A stretch of DNA of 64,000 nt, taken from NCBI RefSeq assembly GCF_000225345.1, contig NC_015977.1, forward strand, positions 337,501 through 401,500, in the 5' to 3' direction. Source of the DNA: Roseburia hominis A2-183 (GTDB lineage Bacteria > Bacillota > Clostridia > Lachnospirales > Lachnospiraceae). Of this stretch, positions 1 through 8,574 are shown piece by piece. Position 1 is the first letter of the stretch, and every line of letters starts with the position of its first letter. Position numbers and translations under genes: made by a program. The notes beneath the pieces were generated by a model. It saw nothing but the letters and a program-made list of their open reading frames with translations, was not told the origin of the DNA and ran no database searches.

Positions 1-2
1 AA

Positions 3-262
3 GGCGAAGGCAAGGCTGGAGACGATTTCTGGGTCAAGGCGGAAACATTGCTGTATTGCGCATTGATCGGATATATCCACTATGAAGCTCCGGTGGAGGA
101 GCAAAACTTCTCCACCCTCATCGAGTTCATCAACGCCATGGAAGTCCGGGAGGATGACGAGGAGTTCAAAAATCCTGTAGACCTGATGTTTGATGCACTG
201 GAATCGGAAAAGCCAAACCACTTCGCAGTGCGGCAGTATAAGAAATATAAGCTGGCAGCCGG
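3..262 (+). pseudogene. virD4/traG type IV coupling protein, 5' part (split by element A)
   Basis: This is an internal piece of a VirD4/TraG-type coupling ATPase, the protein that links a relaxase-DNA complex to the conjugation channel at the membrane. It is open from base 3 at the window edge and reads in frame to the motif QYKKYKLAAG, where the family sequence stops at 260-262. The missing continuation (KTAKSILISCGARLA) is found at 30937, in the correct frame. This shows that one gene has been separated by about 30.7 kb. Beyond 262 the frame stays open and runs into the recombinase start at 351, ending at 503. That makes an accidental VirD4'-recombinase' fusion. The true start and Walker A lie outside the window. 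Confidence 0.88.
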
Positions 263-287
263 TGTTGTATGCTCTAAAAGACTTCTT
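245..287 (+). other. Left attachment junction of element A (attL-like)
   Basis: The virD4 sequence runs to GCAGCC-GG (261-262). Element sequence follows, with the half-site GACTT at 280-284, 17 nt after the GG. The matching half-site AAGTC is 17 nt before the GG at the right end (30915-30919). The GG core and the symmetric arms are typical of large serine recombinase sites. The assignment is inferred from sequence only. Confidence 0.6.
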
Positions 288-350
288 AATCAAGCGGTTG
301 GGAAGTCTCTTAGAACACACAACCTAAAACCGAAGAAAGGAGCACAAGTT

Positions 351-503
351 ATGAGAAAAAACGAGAAAATCACAGCTCTGTACGAACGACTGAGCCGTGA
401 TGACTTCGGCAAAGATGATGACCAACAGCGTGAGAGCAATTCCATTTCCAATCATGATGTAATGTATAGAGGGTGGATTACACCAAAAAACATTACATCA
501 TGA
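351..503 (+). pseudogene. Large serine recombinase of element A, 5' fragment
   Basis: The ATG at 351 follows AAGAAAGGAG and begins MRKNEKITALYERLSRDD. This is the N-terminus of a large serine recombinase and includes the catalytic serine in the YxRLS motif. After SNSISN (about 452) the homology ends and foreign sequence runs to a stop at 501-503. The continuation QKAMLEEFAAR is at 21610, so the gene was interrupted by element B. In the circular form of A, tnpW (30734) would sit about 130 bp upstream of this start with the att site between them, the usual TnpW-recombinase order. The fragment alone keeps the nucleophile but none of the DNA-binding domains, so it should be inactive. Confidence 0.85.
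453..502. repeat. 13-bp inverted repeat at the left end of element B
   Basis: CATGATGTAATGT at 453-465 is a perfect inverted match to ACATTACATCATG at 490-502, with a 24-nt loop. The left arm begins with the CA exchange dinucleotide. The GGGTG half-site (471-475) lies inside the loop. It could be part of the recombinase site or a hairpin protecting the element end from readthrough. Confidence 0.55.
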
Positions 504-606
504 CTGGCGGCTCATTTGTGGCGAATGAAAAGACAGTTATGATAAAGGAGGGATGCCCTCAAACCTACCGTAACTGTCAACCACATTCTCACGAAAGGAG
601 CCTTGT

Positions 607-957
607 ATGGAACTGACTTACACCCAATGCGGCGACTATCTCATTCCCAACCTTGTGTTAGCAGACACCAAAGAGTACCATATCGGGAAATATGGCCGGA
701 TGCGCCGTGCCTACTTAAAAGAACATCGGCCCATTCTGTATACCGATCTCATTGTCACTGAAAAGCTGCTTCCCCACTTGGAGGAAATCGACATCGCCTG
801 CCGGGAGCGGCTGGAAATCATTGAAAAATCCATGATGCAGCAAGAGGGCGTCACAGAAGCCCTGAAAGCTGCCGACCAGATGGCATGGGTGCGCTCCATG
901 AACTCCATCCACAACAGAGCCGAGGAAATTGTCCTGGCTGAGCTGGTCTACTGTTGA
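607..957 (+). CDS. TnpV family transposon-encoded protein
   Basis: This 116-residue protein belongs to the TnpV family of small transposon-encoded proteins, which usually lie directly after a large serine recombinase gene. Their function is not established. The marks are the N-terminal YTQxGDYLIPN, the central GKYGRMRRAYLKEHRP, and the C-terminal MAWVRSMNSIHNRAEEIVLAELVY. The start follows GAAAGGAG with good spacing. It has close relatives at 23391 and 43205. No recombinase precedes it here: the upstream sequence is the border of element B. It may therefore be the stranded partner of a lost recombinase, or it may be placed next to the one at 4606 only in an ancestral order. Confidence 0.85.
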   Translation: MELTYTQCGDYLIPNLVLADTKEYHIGKYGRMRRAYLKEHRPILYTDLIVTEKLLPHLEEIDIACRERLEIIEKSMMQQEGVTEALKAADQMAWVRSMNSIHNRAEEIVLAELVYC

Positions 958-970
958 GGGAGGGAACACC

Positions 971-1246
971 ATGATTTTAGAAGCCATGTATAATGGAGAG
1001 TTTTATCCCTGTGAAACAGTCGTACCCACGTCCCCGGAATACCACAAGGCGATCCAAACCTGTGCAGCGTTGATGGAGCAGTTATCCCAGCGGCTCAGCA
1101 AAGAGGACTATGCGCTGGTGGAGGAACTCCGGGCGCAGAACGCTATCGCCCAATGCGAGGAAAGTGAGAGCCATTTCAAGTATGGCTTTTCGGCAGGGCT
1201 GATCGTCCATCAGGAAGCCTATGAACAGCTGCAAAACAAGAAATAA
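971..1246 (+). CDS. Small acidic protein, DUF6809-like
   Basis: This 91-residue soluble protein starts MILEAMYNGEFYPCE and ends in a helical segment, HFKYGFSAGLIVHQEAYEQL. That tail resembles the DUF6809-type proteins often found beside TnpV in Clostridia elements. It begins 14 bp after tnpV behind GGGAGG, so the two are probably cotranscribed and stop at the terminator at 1263. There is no signal peptide or membrane segment. The function is unknown and the family call is from memory of the pattern. Confidence 0.7.
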   Translation: MILEAMYNGEFYPCETVVPTSPEYHKAIQTCAALMEQLSQRLSKEDYALVEELRAQNAIAQCEESESHFKYGFSAGLIVHQEAYEQLQNKK

Positions 1247-1262
1247 GCGATGGCCGAAAAAG

Positions 1263-1302
1263 CCCACGCAGCCGGAAAGAGAACCGGAAGCGTGGGTTTT
1301 CT
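1263..1302 (+). terminator. Rho-independent terminator after the DUF6809-like gene
   Basis: CCCACGC (1263-1269) pairs with GCGTGGG (1290-1296). A secondary CCGG pair lies inside, and a T run follows at 1297-1300. It ends the tnpV/DUF6809-like unit just before the convergent RhuM gene. Confidence 0.8.
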
Positions 1303-1312
1303 GTGTATATGG

Positions 1313-2341
1313 TTATTCTGTCAGATCATCCGAAGTTTCCGCAACCAGCCTGTCAAAGTCGCTCTGATAGCTTCTGTCCTGCAATACCCGGAACTTTTCA
1401 AACTCTTTCTCGGCAAAGGCTTTGGCAATAGCGGCGGTCACCTTGCCCTTATCATGCAGAATATCTTCCTCGTTGAACTGTAAAAATGCGTCAAGCCGCT
1501 TGACCCAATCGGCCATATACATGACATTTCCCCGGCGGGCCTGCCGTTCCGCATAGTCCAGATACATGGTGACGATCTCGTTCAGGTTTCGCATTTCCGT
1601 TTCGTTCAGATAGTTTTTGGCGACGGTGACATCCGATTTACGGATGCGGCCTTTGGGGGCGTTTTTCCATGTGGTCAGCCCCATGTTGGGCTTGGTGCTG
1701 TCGGCACGGTCGTATACGATCTCGGCGGCGGTATGATGGGTGACCGCATAGTGGAGCTTGTTCTGCACCGTGGCAAAAAACTCCTTTGTGATGGGGCTTT
1801 CCACATCGTAGTCGGCGCTGCACTGAGAATAGATGTCCGTGATTTTCTGGTAAAATCTTCTCTCGCTGGCCCGGATGTCCCGGATACGCTCCAGCTGTTC
1901 CTCAAAATAATCCTTGCCGAAAAAGTTCTCCGGCTCCCGCAGCCGTGCGTCATCCATCACATAACCTTTGATGATGAACTCTTTCAACACCCGGTTCGCC
2001 CAAATGCGGAACATGGTCGCCTTTTTGGAGTTCACACGATACCCCACAGCGATAATGGCGTCCAAATTGTAATAGTTGGTCTGATACCGTTTCCCGTCCG
2101 CCGCAGTTGTTTCCATTTTGGAAACAACTGAATCCTCGTTCAGTTCTCCAGATTCAAAAATGTTTTTCAGATGCTTGGAAATAGCCGCTTTCTGCACCTC
2201 GAACAGTTCTGCCATTTTTGCCTGTGTCAGCCAGAGGTTTTCCTGAAAGAGCAGGATTTCCACCCGCACTTCTCCGTTTTCGGTCTTGTAAAAGAGGATT
2301 TCTCTGGTTTCATACGGGGTCAGTCCCTGTTCCTCGCTCAT
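1313..2341 (-). CDS. RhuM family protein (virulence protein RhuM)
   Basis: This 342-residue soluble protein matches the RhuM family, named from Salmonella pathogenicity island SPI-3; its biochemical role is unknown. Recognisable parts are the N-terminal winged-helix-like WLTQAKMAELFEVQKAAISKHLKNI (residues about 37-61), the family core YYNLDAIIAVGYRVNSKKATMFR with FRIWANRVLKEFIIKGY, and a helical C-terminus. Such genes are common in mobile elements and near restriction systems. It overlaps the start of the upstream gene at 2338 by four bases (ATGA), indicating translational coupling with the DUF6076-type protein. All three minus-strand genes at 1313-4141 look like one operon. Confidence 0.85.
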   Translation of the reverse strand: MSEEQGLTPYETREILFYKTENGEVRVEILLFQENLWLTQAKMAELFEVQKAAISKHLKNIFESGELNEDSVVSKMETTAADGKRYQTNYYNLDAIIAVGYRVNSKKATMFRIWANRVLKEFIIKGYVMDDARLREPENFFGKDYFEEQLERIRDIRASERRFYQKITDIYSQCSADYDVESPITKEFFATVQNKLHYAVTHHTAAEIVYDRADSTKPNMGLTTWKNAPKGRIRKSDVTVAKNYLNETEMRNLNEIVTMYLDYAERQARRGNVMYMADWVKRLDAFLQFNEEDILHDKGKVTAAIAKAFAEKEFEKFRVLQDRSYQSDFDRLVAETSDDLTE

Positions 2342-3258
2342 TCCTCGTCACCTCCATCCGTCCGGTTCTTTCCCCGGCTCTTGTAGACATTATACTGGTT
2401 CTTGCACCGTGGGCTGCAAAAGGCGGCATTGGACCGGCTGCCCAGGAACACCTTCTGGCAGTGCTTGCACAGGCGCAGGGGCTGGTCACCGTCTACCAGC
2501 ATGAAGCTGAACATCATCTGGATGCCCAGCAGCAGCGAATGGAAATCCCAATAGATGGTGGGCTTATCCAACAGCTCAATGTGGTAGCTGGGGGCAATCC
2601 CGCCGAACGCAGCCATGGCCTTGCGATACAGCCCCCGTGCGTCCTCGTCAATGGAATCATAGTCATTGTAGTACAAAATGGCGGTGGTCAGTGTAAAGGC
2701 CCAATCTTTGAACTGCTGGGCAACCCAGTCGTAGGGTTCCGCATATTCCCGCTGGAAGCTCATGTTCTTCGCCATCGGCTCGTCCATGAAGGTCATGGTC
2801 AGGGCAACCATCGTCCGGTCACCGGACACATTCCATGTGGATTCAATGCCTTTCTTCACCAAATCCAGCTGATCAAAGGGATAAAACAGGGACAGATATT
2901 TGTCCGTCGCCATGGATTCTTCCTTAATAAAGTGGTTTTTCGGTAGGTACACCGCCTCATAGTCCATAAAAGACGGCGTGGTGGGCAGGGCGGTCATCAG
3001 CCCCAGCAGGCCGTACCGGGTGACAAACTCCATCACTGCCTTTTCCACTTCTGCTTCCGGCTTGCGTCCCATCATCAACATCCCTACATTCAGGGCATCC
3101 AGCACAATGTTGGGGACCTCTTTCAGCGGATTGTAGACATCCGGCTTTGCACTCTTGCCGGGGGTGATGTACCGCTTGCCATCTTCCGCTGTTTTCAGCT
3201 CGTAGTGATCGTACCGCACCCAATGGGAACGGGACTGTTCAAACAAATTTTTCATCAT
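2338..3258 (-). CDS. DUF6076-type protein with C-terminal zinc-finger motif
   Basis: This 306-residue protein is largely helical and has no assigned function. Its last 45 residues form a small zinc-binding module, CKHCQKVFLGSRSNAAFCSPRCKNQY, with the pattern CxxC...FC..RC. The same kind of module ends the serine recombinase at 4606 in this element. It begins MMKNLFEQS behind an AAGGAG site and is coupled to rhuM by an overlapping ATGA. I recognise the overall type from Clostridia mobile elements (DUF6076). No enzymatic motif is visible. Confidence 0.7.
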   Translation of the reverse strand: MMKNLFEQSRSHWVRYDHYELKTAEDGKRYITPGKSAKPDVYNPLKEVPNIVLDALNVGMLMMGRKPEAEVEKAVMEFVTRYGLLGLMTALPTTPSFMDYEAVYLPKNHFIKEESMATDKYLSLFYPFDQLDLVKKGIESTWNVSGDRTMVALTMTFMDEPMAKNMSFQREYAEPYDWVAQQFKDWAFTLTTAILYYNDYDSIDEDARGLYRKAMAAFGGIAPSYHIELLDKPTIYWDFHSLLLGIQMMFSFMLVDGDQPLRLCKHCQKVFLGSRSNAAFCSPRCKNQYNVYKSRGKNRTDGGDEE

Positions 3259-3289
3259 ACACGCCCTTTCTCCTTAATCGTCCCAATTA

Positions 3290-4141
3290 TCAGGGGCGGT
3301 TTTTCTTTTTTCTGCGCTTGGTCTTGTTTTCCCGCCGGATCACGGCGTCCTTGCCCTGTTTTCTTGCGATTTTCGAGTATTCCTCCAAAAATTGGCGTTC
3401 CCGCAAGGTCAGGCTGCCGCCATGCTCCTGCTTGCCGCACAGATGGTCATACATCTGGCGCTGCAATTTCTTGTGGATGGTTTTCCGCAGTTTGCGAATG
3501 TTGCGGTCAGACTGCCCACGAACAGCGGCAAGCCGGGTGGTGCTGTACAGCCGCAAAGAGAGGAAATACAGGACTTCCTTATGTTCCTCGCTTAATTCCT
3601 CCACCATGCGGGATATAAAGGCGTCAGCGGTCAGGTTGTGCATCTCATAGGGGCAGTCAAACAGGATGTCCAGAAAGTTCCCGGCCATCAGCTGCCGGTA
3701 TGCGGGATTGTTCATCCAGCGGGGAATGAGCTTGGGTTCCGGCACCGCCTGATATTCCAGCGGCACATCCCCACGAAGGTTTTCGTGGTCCCGTTCCCGG
3801 CGCTCCCGGTTCCGGTCCAGCTTGTTCCATTCCTCCACCACGGCCCGGAAATCCTTCTCCGTGCGTGCTGCTTCCTCCAGCCGCCGCACAGCTTCCGCTC
3901 GAATCTCCCGTTTCAGCCGCTTTTCGTTGACCGGGGCGGCTTCTTCTTCCTCGTCCTCCAGCTCCGCTTCATAGTCGATGGGATGCTCGTCCTGCTCCAG
4001 CTCACTTTCCAGCTCGGCCAGACGTTCTTCCGCAAGCGCCTGTTCCAGCGTTTCCTCCGTTGCACCAGCGCCTGTCTCATCGTCCCATCCGGTGAAGCCA
4101 CCCTCGGTATCCAGAAGCTCGTCATCAGACAGATACGCCAT
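3290..4141 (-). CDS. Sigma factor-like protein with acidic N-terminal region
   Basis: This is a 283-residue protein. I chose the ATG at 4141 over one 60 bases upstream because GAGGTGGGG lies directly before it. The first 75 residues are strongly acidic (runs of E and D around DEEEEA). The C-terminal third reads as a sigma-70 region 4-like helix-turn-helix: EEHKEVLYFLSLRLYSTTRLAAVRGQSDRNIRKLRKTIHKKL. A lysine/arginine-rich tail follows. It probably binds DNA and regulates the element, but no target is visible. It is first in the leftward operon with the DUF6076-type gene and rhuM. Confidence 0.65.
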   Translation of the reverse strand: MAYLSDDELLDTEGGFTGWDDETGAGATEETLEQALAEERLAELESELEQDEHPIDYEAELEDEEEEAAPVNEKRLKREIRAEAVRRLEEAARTEKDFRAVVEEWNKLDRNRERRERDHENLRGDVPLEYQAVPEPKLIPRWMNNPAYRQLMAGNFLDILFDCPYEMHNLTADAFISRMVEELSEEHKEVLYFLSLRLYSTTRLAAVRGQSDRNIRKLRKTIHKKLQRQMYDHLCGKQEHGGSLTLRERQFLEEYSKIARKQGKDAVIRRENKTKRRKKKNRP

Positions 4142-4400
4142 GACCCCACCTCTTTTCAAAAAAATATTTTGCGATTTTTCAAAAATGGTTCCGTTTTGCA
4201 CCCCGGATTTCTCCTATTAGTGAAAGAGTAATCTAAAAACAAGTTACTTGGGTTACATTCGCTCATTCACACAGGAGAAAGGGGGCTTTCGCCATGTTCA
4301 GGCTTGACACAAAAAAGTAACATAATCGCAGGTTACAAATAACGGAACCATAACAACAGTATACACCGGATGCGCCGAAAGCGCAAGAAAGAGAGGTTCT
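4142..4400. promoter_or_regulatory. Divergent intergenic region with repeated GTTAC words
   Basis: This 259-bp AT-rich gap separates the leftward sigma-like operon from the rightward tnpW/recombinase pair. GTTAC occurs at 4243 and 4252, its complement GTAAC at 4317, and GTTAC again at 4332. A TTGACA box lies at 4304-4309, without a convincing -10 at standard spacing. These may be operator sites for a regulator controlling both directions. Confidence 0.35.
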
Positions 4401-4604
4401 ATGGCAGATAAAAACGCCGTGTTTCTGACCCGGCACATTGGCAACACCACCTATAAAGTTCGTGTCTACCTCAGCGAAACCGCCGAGGAAACGATGGAAG
4501 ATAAAATTCTGCGGCTGATCCGCAATGACGGGCTGGCAAACCAGCCGGAATGTGGTATAATGGAACTGCCACAAATGAGCCGTCCGTCTGAAAGGAGCGC
4601 CTGA
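4401..4604 (+). CDS. TnpW family transposon-encoded protein
   Basis: This 67-residue protein has the TnpW pattern: TRHIGNTTYKVRVYLSETAEETMEDKILRLI. The family precedes serine recombinase genes in many Clostridia elements; its role is unknown. It starts behind AGAGAGG and stops 1 bp before the recombinase ATG at 4606, so the two must be cotranslated. In element A, by contrast, the att site lies between tnpW and the recombinase. Relatives are at 30734 and, more distantly, 40784. Confidence 0.8.
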   Translation: MADKNAVFLTRHIGNTTYKVRVYLSETAEETMEDKILRLIRNDGLANQPECGIMELPQMSRPSERSA

Positions 4605-4605
4605 T

Positions 4606-6528
4606 ATGGCAAACAGACAGACGGAAGAAAAAATCACTGCGCTCTATGAGCGCCTGTCCCGTGACGATGACCTCACGGGCGACTCGAACTCCATTCTGAA
4701 CCAGAAACGTTATCTTGAAAGCTATGCAGCACAGCGGGGCTACACCAATATCGTCCACTACACAGACGATGGGTGGTCCGGCGGCAACTTTGACCGTCCC
4801 GCATGGAAGCGCCTTGTGGCGGACATCGAGGCGGGAAAGGTGGCCCACCTGCTGTGTAAGGACCTAAGTCGGATCGGCAGAAACTATCTGCAAACCGGCT
4901 TTTACACCGAGGTAATGTTCCGGCAGAATGGGGTTCATTTTGTTGCTGTTGCCAATAACATTGACAGCGAGGAACAGGACAGCGGCGAGTTTGCCCCCTT
5001 TCTCAATATCATGAACGAATGGTATCTGCGTGACCAGTCCAAAAAGGTTTCGGCAGCATACCGTGTCAAGGGCAAGGCGGGCAAGCCCACCACCAACAAC
5101 GCCATCTATGGCTACAAAAAAGACCCGGAGGACAAGGACCACTGGCTGGTGGACGAGGAAGCTGCCACTGTGGTGCGGCGAATTTTCCGGCTTGCGGTGG
5201 AGGGACACGGCCCCTATGAGATTTCCAAAATGCTCACAGCCGAGAAGGTGGAGTGCCCCGCCTATTATCTGGCCCGCAACGGCAGGGGCAGCCGGAAGAA
5301 TACCGTGGACACCAGCCGCCCCTATGACTGGTACGGCTTTACGGTCAGCTCCATGTTGGAGAAACCGGAATATATGGGGCATACCGTGAATTTCCGTTCC
5401 TCCAAAAAGTCCTACCGGGATAAGCGGGTAAAAAATGACCCGTCCGACTGGCTGATTTTTGAGAATACCCACGAGGCCATTGTTGACCCGGAAACCTGGC
5501 AGCTGGCCCAGCAGGTGAAGCGGACGGTGCGCCGGACAGATACCACTGGCGTCGCCAATCCCCTGACCGGCCTTGTGTTCTGTGCCGACTGCGGAGCAAA
5601 GATGTATAACCACCGGGGCAAACACACACGGGCAGATGGCAAGGAGTACAGAAACGACACCTATAACTGTTCCACCTACTGCTTGACCATCGAACGAGAA
5701 ACCCAGATGTGTTTTTCCCACAGCGTCAGCACCAAGGCTCTGAACGCCCTGATTCTGGAAACCATCCGCACTACCGCCAGCTATGCCATCCAGAACAGGG
5801 AGGAATTTATTCAGAAGGTTCGCAGCATTTCACAGGTTCGCCAGCAGGAAGCAGCCAAGGAGCTGAAACGCAAGGTCGCCAAGGAGCGCAGGCGCAGCGC
5901 CGAGCTGGACGTGCTGATTAAAAAGCTGTATGAAACCTATGCCATGGGCAAGTTGGAGGAAAAACGGTTCGAGCTGCTGTGTGCCGAATATGAGAAGGAA
6001 CAGGCCGAGCTGGAACAGCTGCTTGCCTCCGAGCAGGCGCAGCTGAACCAGTTCCATGAGGACACGGACCGTGCCAGTCACTTTCTGGCGCTGGCACAGA
6101 AATATACAGATTTCACCGAGCTGACCGCCCCTATGATCCATGAATTTGTGGAGAAGATTCTGGTCCATGCCCCGGACAGAAGCACCGGGGAACGGGTTCA
6201 GGAAATCGAGATTTACCTGAACTTTATCGGGAAATTTGAAGTGCCCATGCCCGAACCCACCGAGGAAGAACTGGCTGCGGAGGAAAAGCGCCGCCAGAAG
6301 CGCATCCGTGACCATGAAAAATATCTGCGCCAGAAGGAGCGCAAACAGAAGATTGCCGAAGGGCTGATCGTTCCGGGTGAACCGTACCAGCTGGTGTGCC
6401 AGTGCTGCGGAGAGTCGTTCCAGTCTATCCGCCCCAACGCTAAATTCTGCAAACCCGCCTGCCGGGAGAAGTTCTACCGGCAGGAAAAGCGGAAAGCCAA
6501 AGAAACGGAAGCATCACAAACTGCATAA
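4606..6528 (+). CDS. Large serine recombinase of element B
   Basis: This 640-residue integrase/excisionase is predicted to exchange strands through a phosphoserine link. Order: resolvase domain (about 8-160) with the nucleophile in YERLSRDD, recombinase domain (about 165-285), zinc ribbon (CADCGAKMYNH...C...C, about 320-375), a long coiled coil (about 395-485), a DUF4368-like segment, and an extra C-terminal module CQCCGESFQSI...FCKPACREKF (about 595-625). That last module is unusual and resembles the tail of the DUF6076-type protein at 2338. The gene looks intact and is the best candidate for the enzyme that placed element B. A strong terminator follows at 6534. Confidence 0.92.
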   Translation: MANRQTEEKITALYERLSRDDDLTGDSNSILNQKRYLESYAAQRGYTNIVHYTDDGWSGGNFDRPAWKRLVADIEAGKVAHLLCKDLSRIGRNYLQTGFYTEVMFRQNGVHFVAVANNIDSEEQDSGEFAPFLNIMNEWYLRDQSKKVSAAYRVKGKAGKPTTNNAIYGYKKDPEDKDHWLVDEEAATVVRRIFRLAVEGHGPYEISKMLTAEKVECPAYYLARNGRGSRKNTVDTSRPYDWYGFTVSSMLEKPEYMGHTVNFRSSKKSYRDKRVKNDPSDWLIFENTHEAIVDPETWQLAQQVKRTVRRTDTTGVANPLTGLVFCADCGAKMYNHRGKHTRADGKEYRNDTYNCSTYCLTIERETQMCFSHSVSTKALNALILETIRTTASYAIQNREEFIQKVRSISQVRQQEAAKELKRKVAKERRRSAELDVLIKKLYETYAMGKLEEKRFELLCAEYEKEQAELEQLLASEQAQLNQFHEDTDRASHFLALAQKYTDFTELTAPMIHEFVEKILVHAPDRSTGERVQEIEIYLNFIGKFEVPMPEPTEEELAAEEKRRQKRIRDHEKYLRQKERKQKIAEGLIVPGEPYQLVCQCCGESFQSIRPNAKFCKPACREKFYRQEKRKAKETEASQTA

Positions 6529-6533
6529 GGATT

Positions 6534-6571
6534 GCGGCCTGCCCAAATAAACCGGGCAGGCCGCATTTTTT
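6534..6571 (+). terminator. Terminator after the element B recombinase
   Basis: This is a perfect 11-bp stem, GCGGCCTGCCC (6534-6544) with GGGCAGGCCGC (6554-6564). The loop is 9 nt and a T run follows at 6566-6571. It isolates tnpW/recombinase from the replication genes. Confidence 0.9.
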
Positions 6572-6596
6572 ATGCCCTGAAACGGAGGGATTTTTT

Positions 6597-7217
6597 ATGA
6601 CACTCTTTGAACTGGTAAAACAGAATATTTGTGTGCCCGATGCGGCTGAACACTATGGGCTGCAAGTCAGCCGAAACGGGATGTGCAGCTGTCCGTTCCA
6701 TGAGGACCGGCACCCCAGCATGAAGCTGAACGAGCGTTATTTTTACTGTTTCGGCTGCGGAGCCACCGGCGATGTGATCGACCTTGTGGCGAAGCTGTTT
6801 GACCTGAGCAGCTACGAGGCAGCACAGAAGCTGGCCCAGGATTTTGGGATTGGCCCGGACAAGCCGCCTGCGGCAGCTGCCCTGCCCAAACCGGAGCGTC
6901 CCCTGCTGAAAGCATACCGGCAGGAGCAAGTGCGCTGCCTGCGGGTATTGTGCGATTATCTGCATCTTCTGGAACGCTGGAAGGTGCAGCACACACCCAA
7001 GACACCGGAAGATGTTCTGGATGACCGGTTTGTGGAAGCCTGCCAGATGCTGGACTATGTGGAGTATCTGGCAGATTTGCTCATTGCCGCCGAGCTGGAA
7101 CAACGGGTAAAAATCGTAGAAATGCTGAACAAGGATGGTCTGATCGCCGGTTTGGAGGAACGGCTGGACAGGCTGAAAAAGGAGGACGATGCCCATGAAA
7201 AACAAAGCGCAGCTTGA
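6597..7217 (+). CDS. CHC2 zinc-finger DNA primase-like protein
   Basis: This 206-residue protein has an N-terminal CHC2-type zinc finger (about residues 32-58: CSCPFHEDRHPSM...YFYCFGCG). This is the part of DnaG-type primases that recognises template DNA. The remaining residues are helical, and no Toprim catalytic domain is visible, so it is probably a helper to the helicase encoded next. The ATG at 6597 follows GGAGGGA. Its 3' end overlaps the next gene start by 23 bases, indicating an operon for element replication. Confidence 0.8.
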   Translation: MTLFELVKQNICVPDAAEHYGLQVSRNGMCSCPFHEDRHPSMKLNERYFYCFGCGATGDVIDLVAKLFDLSSYEAAQKLAQDFGIGPDKPPAAAALPKPERPLLKAYRQEQVRCLRVLCDYLHLLERWKVQHTPKTPEDVLDDRFVEACQMLDYVEYLADLLIAAELEQRVKIVEMLNKDGLIAGLEERLDRLKKEDDAHEKQSAA

Positions 7218-8574
7218 CGGGATGCCCGTCTGGTTTGATGGAAAAAGCATCAACGAAGCCCTGTTTTGTGAGGAGTTCTTGCAGACGCACAAGATCATCT
7301 TCACAAACGGGGCTTTTTTCACGCCCGAAGGCCGTGTGACAGACGAACTGCCCCTGCGGGGAGAGATTTTTGAGGAGCTGAAATGCTGTGCGGTCAGCAA
7401 CATTCCCCGCAAAATCAGCAACATTGTGGAGCTGATGAAGCTGGCGGCGCTGGTGGAGGATTTTCCCCCGGAGCCGGACCGGATTCACCTTTCCAACGGG
7501 ACGCTTTTTCTGGATGGAACCTTTGCGGAGGGAAAGCCGGAAAACGTCCGCAACCGTTTCCCCGTGGCCTACAACCCCAACGCCCCAAAGCCTGTTCTCT
7601 GGCTGCAATTTCTGGATGGTCTGCTCTACCCGGAGGATATTCCCACCTTGCAGGAATATATCGGCTACTGCCTGATCCCCAGCAATAAGGGACAGCGGAT
7701 GATGGTGATTAAGGGCAGCGGCGGCGAAGGAAAGTCGCAGATCGGCGCTGTGCTGGGAACTTTGTTCGGTTCCAACATGAAGGACGGCAGCATCGGGAAA
7801 ATATCCGAGAACCGGTTTGCCCGTGCTGATCTGGAGCATATCCTCCTGTGCGTGGATGACGATATGCGGATGGAGGCTCTGCGCCAGACCAACTATGTAA
7901 AATCCATCGTCACCGCCCAGGGCAAAATGGATTTGGAGCGCAAGGGCAAGCAGAGCTATCAGGGATGGATGTGCGCCCGGCTGCTGGCTTTCTCCAACGG
8001 AGATTTGCAGGCGCTGTTTGACCGGAGCGACGGATTTTACCGCCGTCAGCTGGTGCTGACCACAAAAGAAAAACCGGCTGGCCGTGTGGATGATCCCGAC
8101 CTGGCCGAGAAGATGAAAGCCGAGGTGGAGGGTATTCTGCTGTGGGCTTTTGAGGGATTGCAGCGGCTGGCCGCCAACAACTTCAAGTTCACCGAAAGTG
8201 ACCGCACCAGAGAAAACCGGGAGGCAGTCAAACGGGACAACAACAATGTCTATGATTTTCTGGATTCTGACGGGTATGTTCGCCTGAAAGCCGATCTATC
8301 TGCCAGCTCCAAAGAACTGTACGAAGCATACCAGATTTACTGCACCGAGAACAACCTGCCTGCCCTGAAACCACGCAGCTTCAGCGAAGCTCTGATCGCC
8401 TGCCAGAGCCGCTACAATCTGGAATACTGCAACAATGTGACCAACGCAGCCGGACGGCGGGTGCGTGGTTTTCTGGGGGTTGAAGTATTGGTGAGAAATC
8501 ATATATCAGTGTTTTCCGGCGATTCGATGCGTACGTACGTACCGGAAGATGTGCCGGAGGAATGGCGGCGCTGA
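7195..8574 (+). CDS. D5/P4-type primase-helicase
   Basis: This is a 459-residue superfamily 3 helicase of the phage P4/D5 type. Walker A is GSGGEGKSQ (about residues 176-184), and an acidic Walker B-like CVDDDM follows about 45 residues later. The D5_N-like region lies before it and a winged-helix-like C-terminal segment after it. I prefer the ATG at 7195 to the one at 7189: GGAGG at 7181-7185 is 9 nt from the former and only 3 from the latter. It probably acts with the CHC2 protein in replication of the excised or transferred element. Confidence 0.82.
   Translation: MKNKAQLDGMPVWFDGKSINEALFCEEFLQTHKIIFTNGAFFTPEGRVTDELPLRGEIFEELKCCAVSNIPRKISNIVELMKLAALVEDFPPEPDRIHLSNGTLFLDGTFAEGKPENVRNRFPVAYNPNAPKPVLWLQFLDGLLYPEDIPTLQEYIGYCLIPSNKGQRMMVIKGSGGEGKSQIGAVLGTLFGSNMKDGSIGKISENRFARADLEHILLCVDDDMRMEALRQTNYVKSIVTAQGKMDLERKGKQSYQGWMCARLLAFSNGDLQALFDRSDGFYRRQLVLTTKEKPAGRVDDPDLAEKMKAEVEGILLWAFEGLQRLAANNFKFTESDRTRENREAVKRDNNNVYDFLDSDGYVRLKADLSASSKELYEAYQIYCTENNLPALKPRSFSEALIACQSRYNLEYCNNVTNAAGRRVRGFLGVEVLVRNHISVFSGDSMRTYVPEDVPEEWRR

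Noticed and set aside
2218-2946. 242-codon plus-strand ORF
   Set aside because: Antisense to rhuM and the DUF6076-type gene, both of which have family support and good starts.
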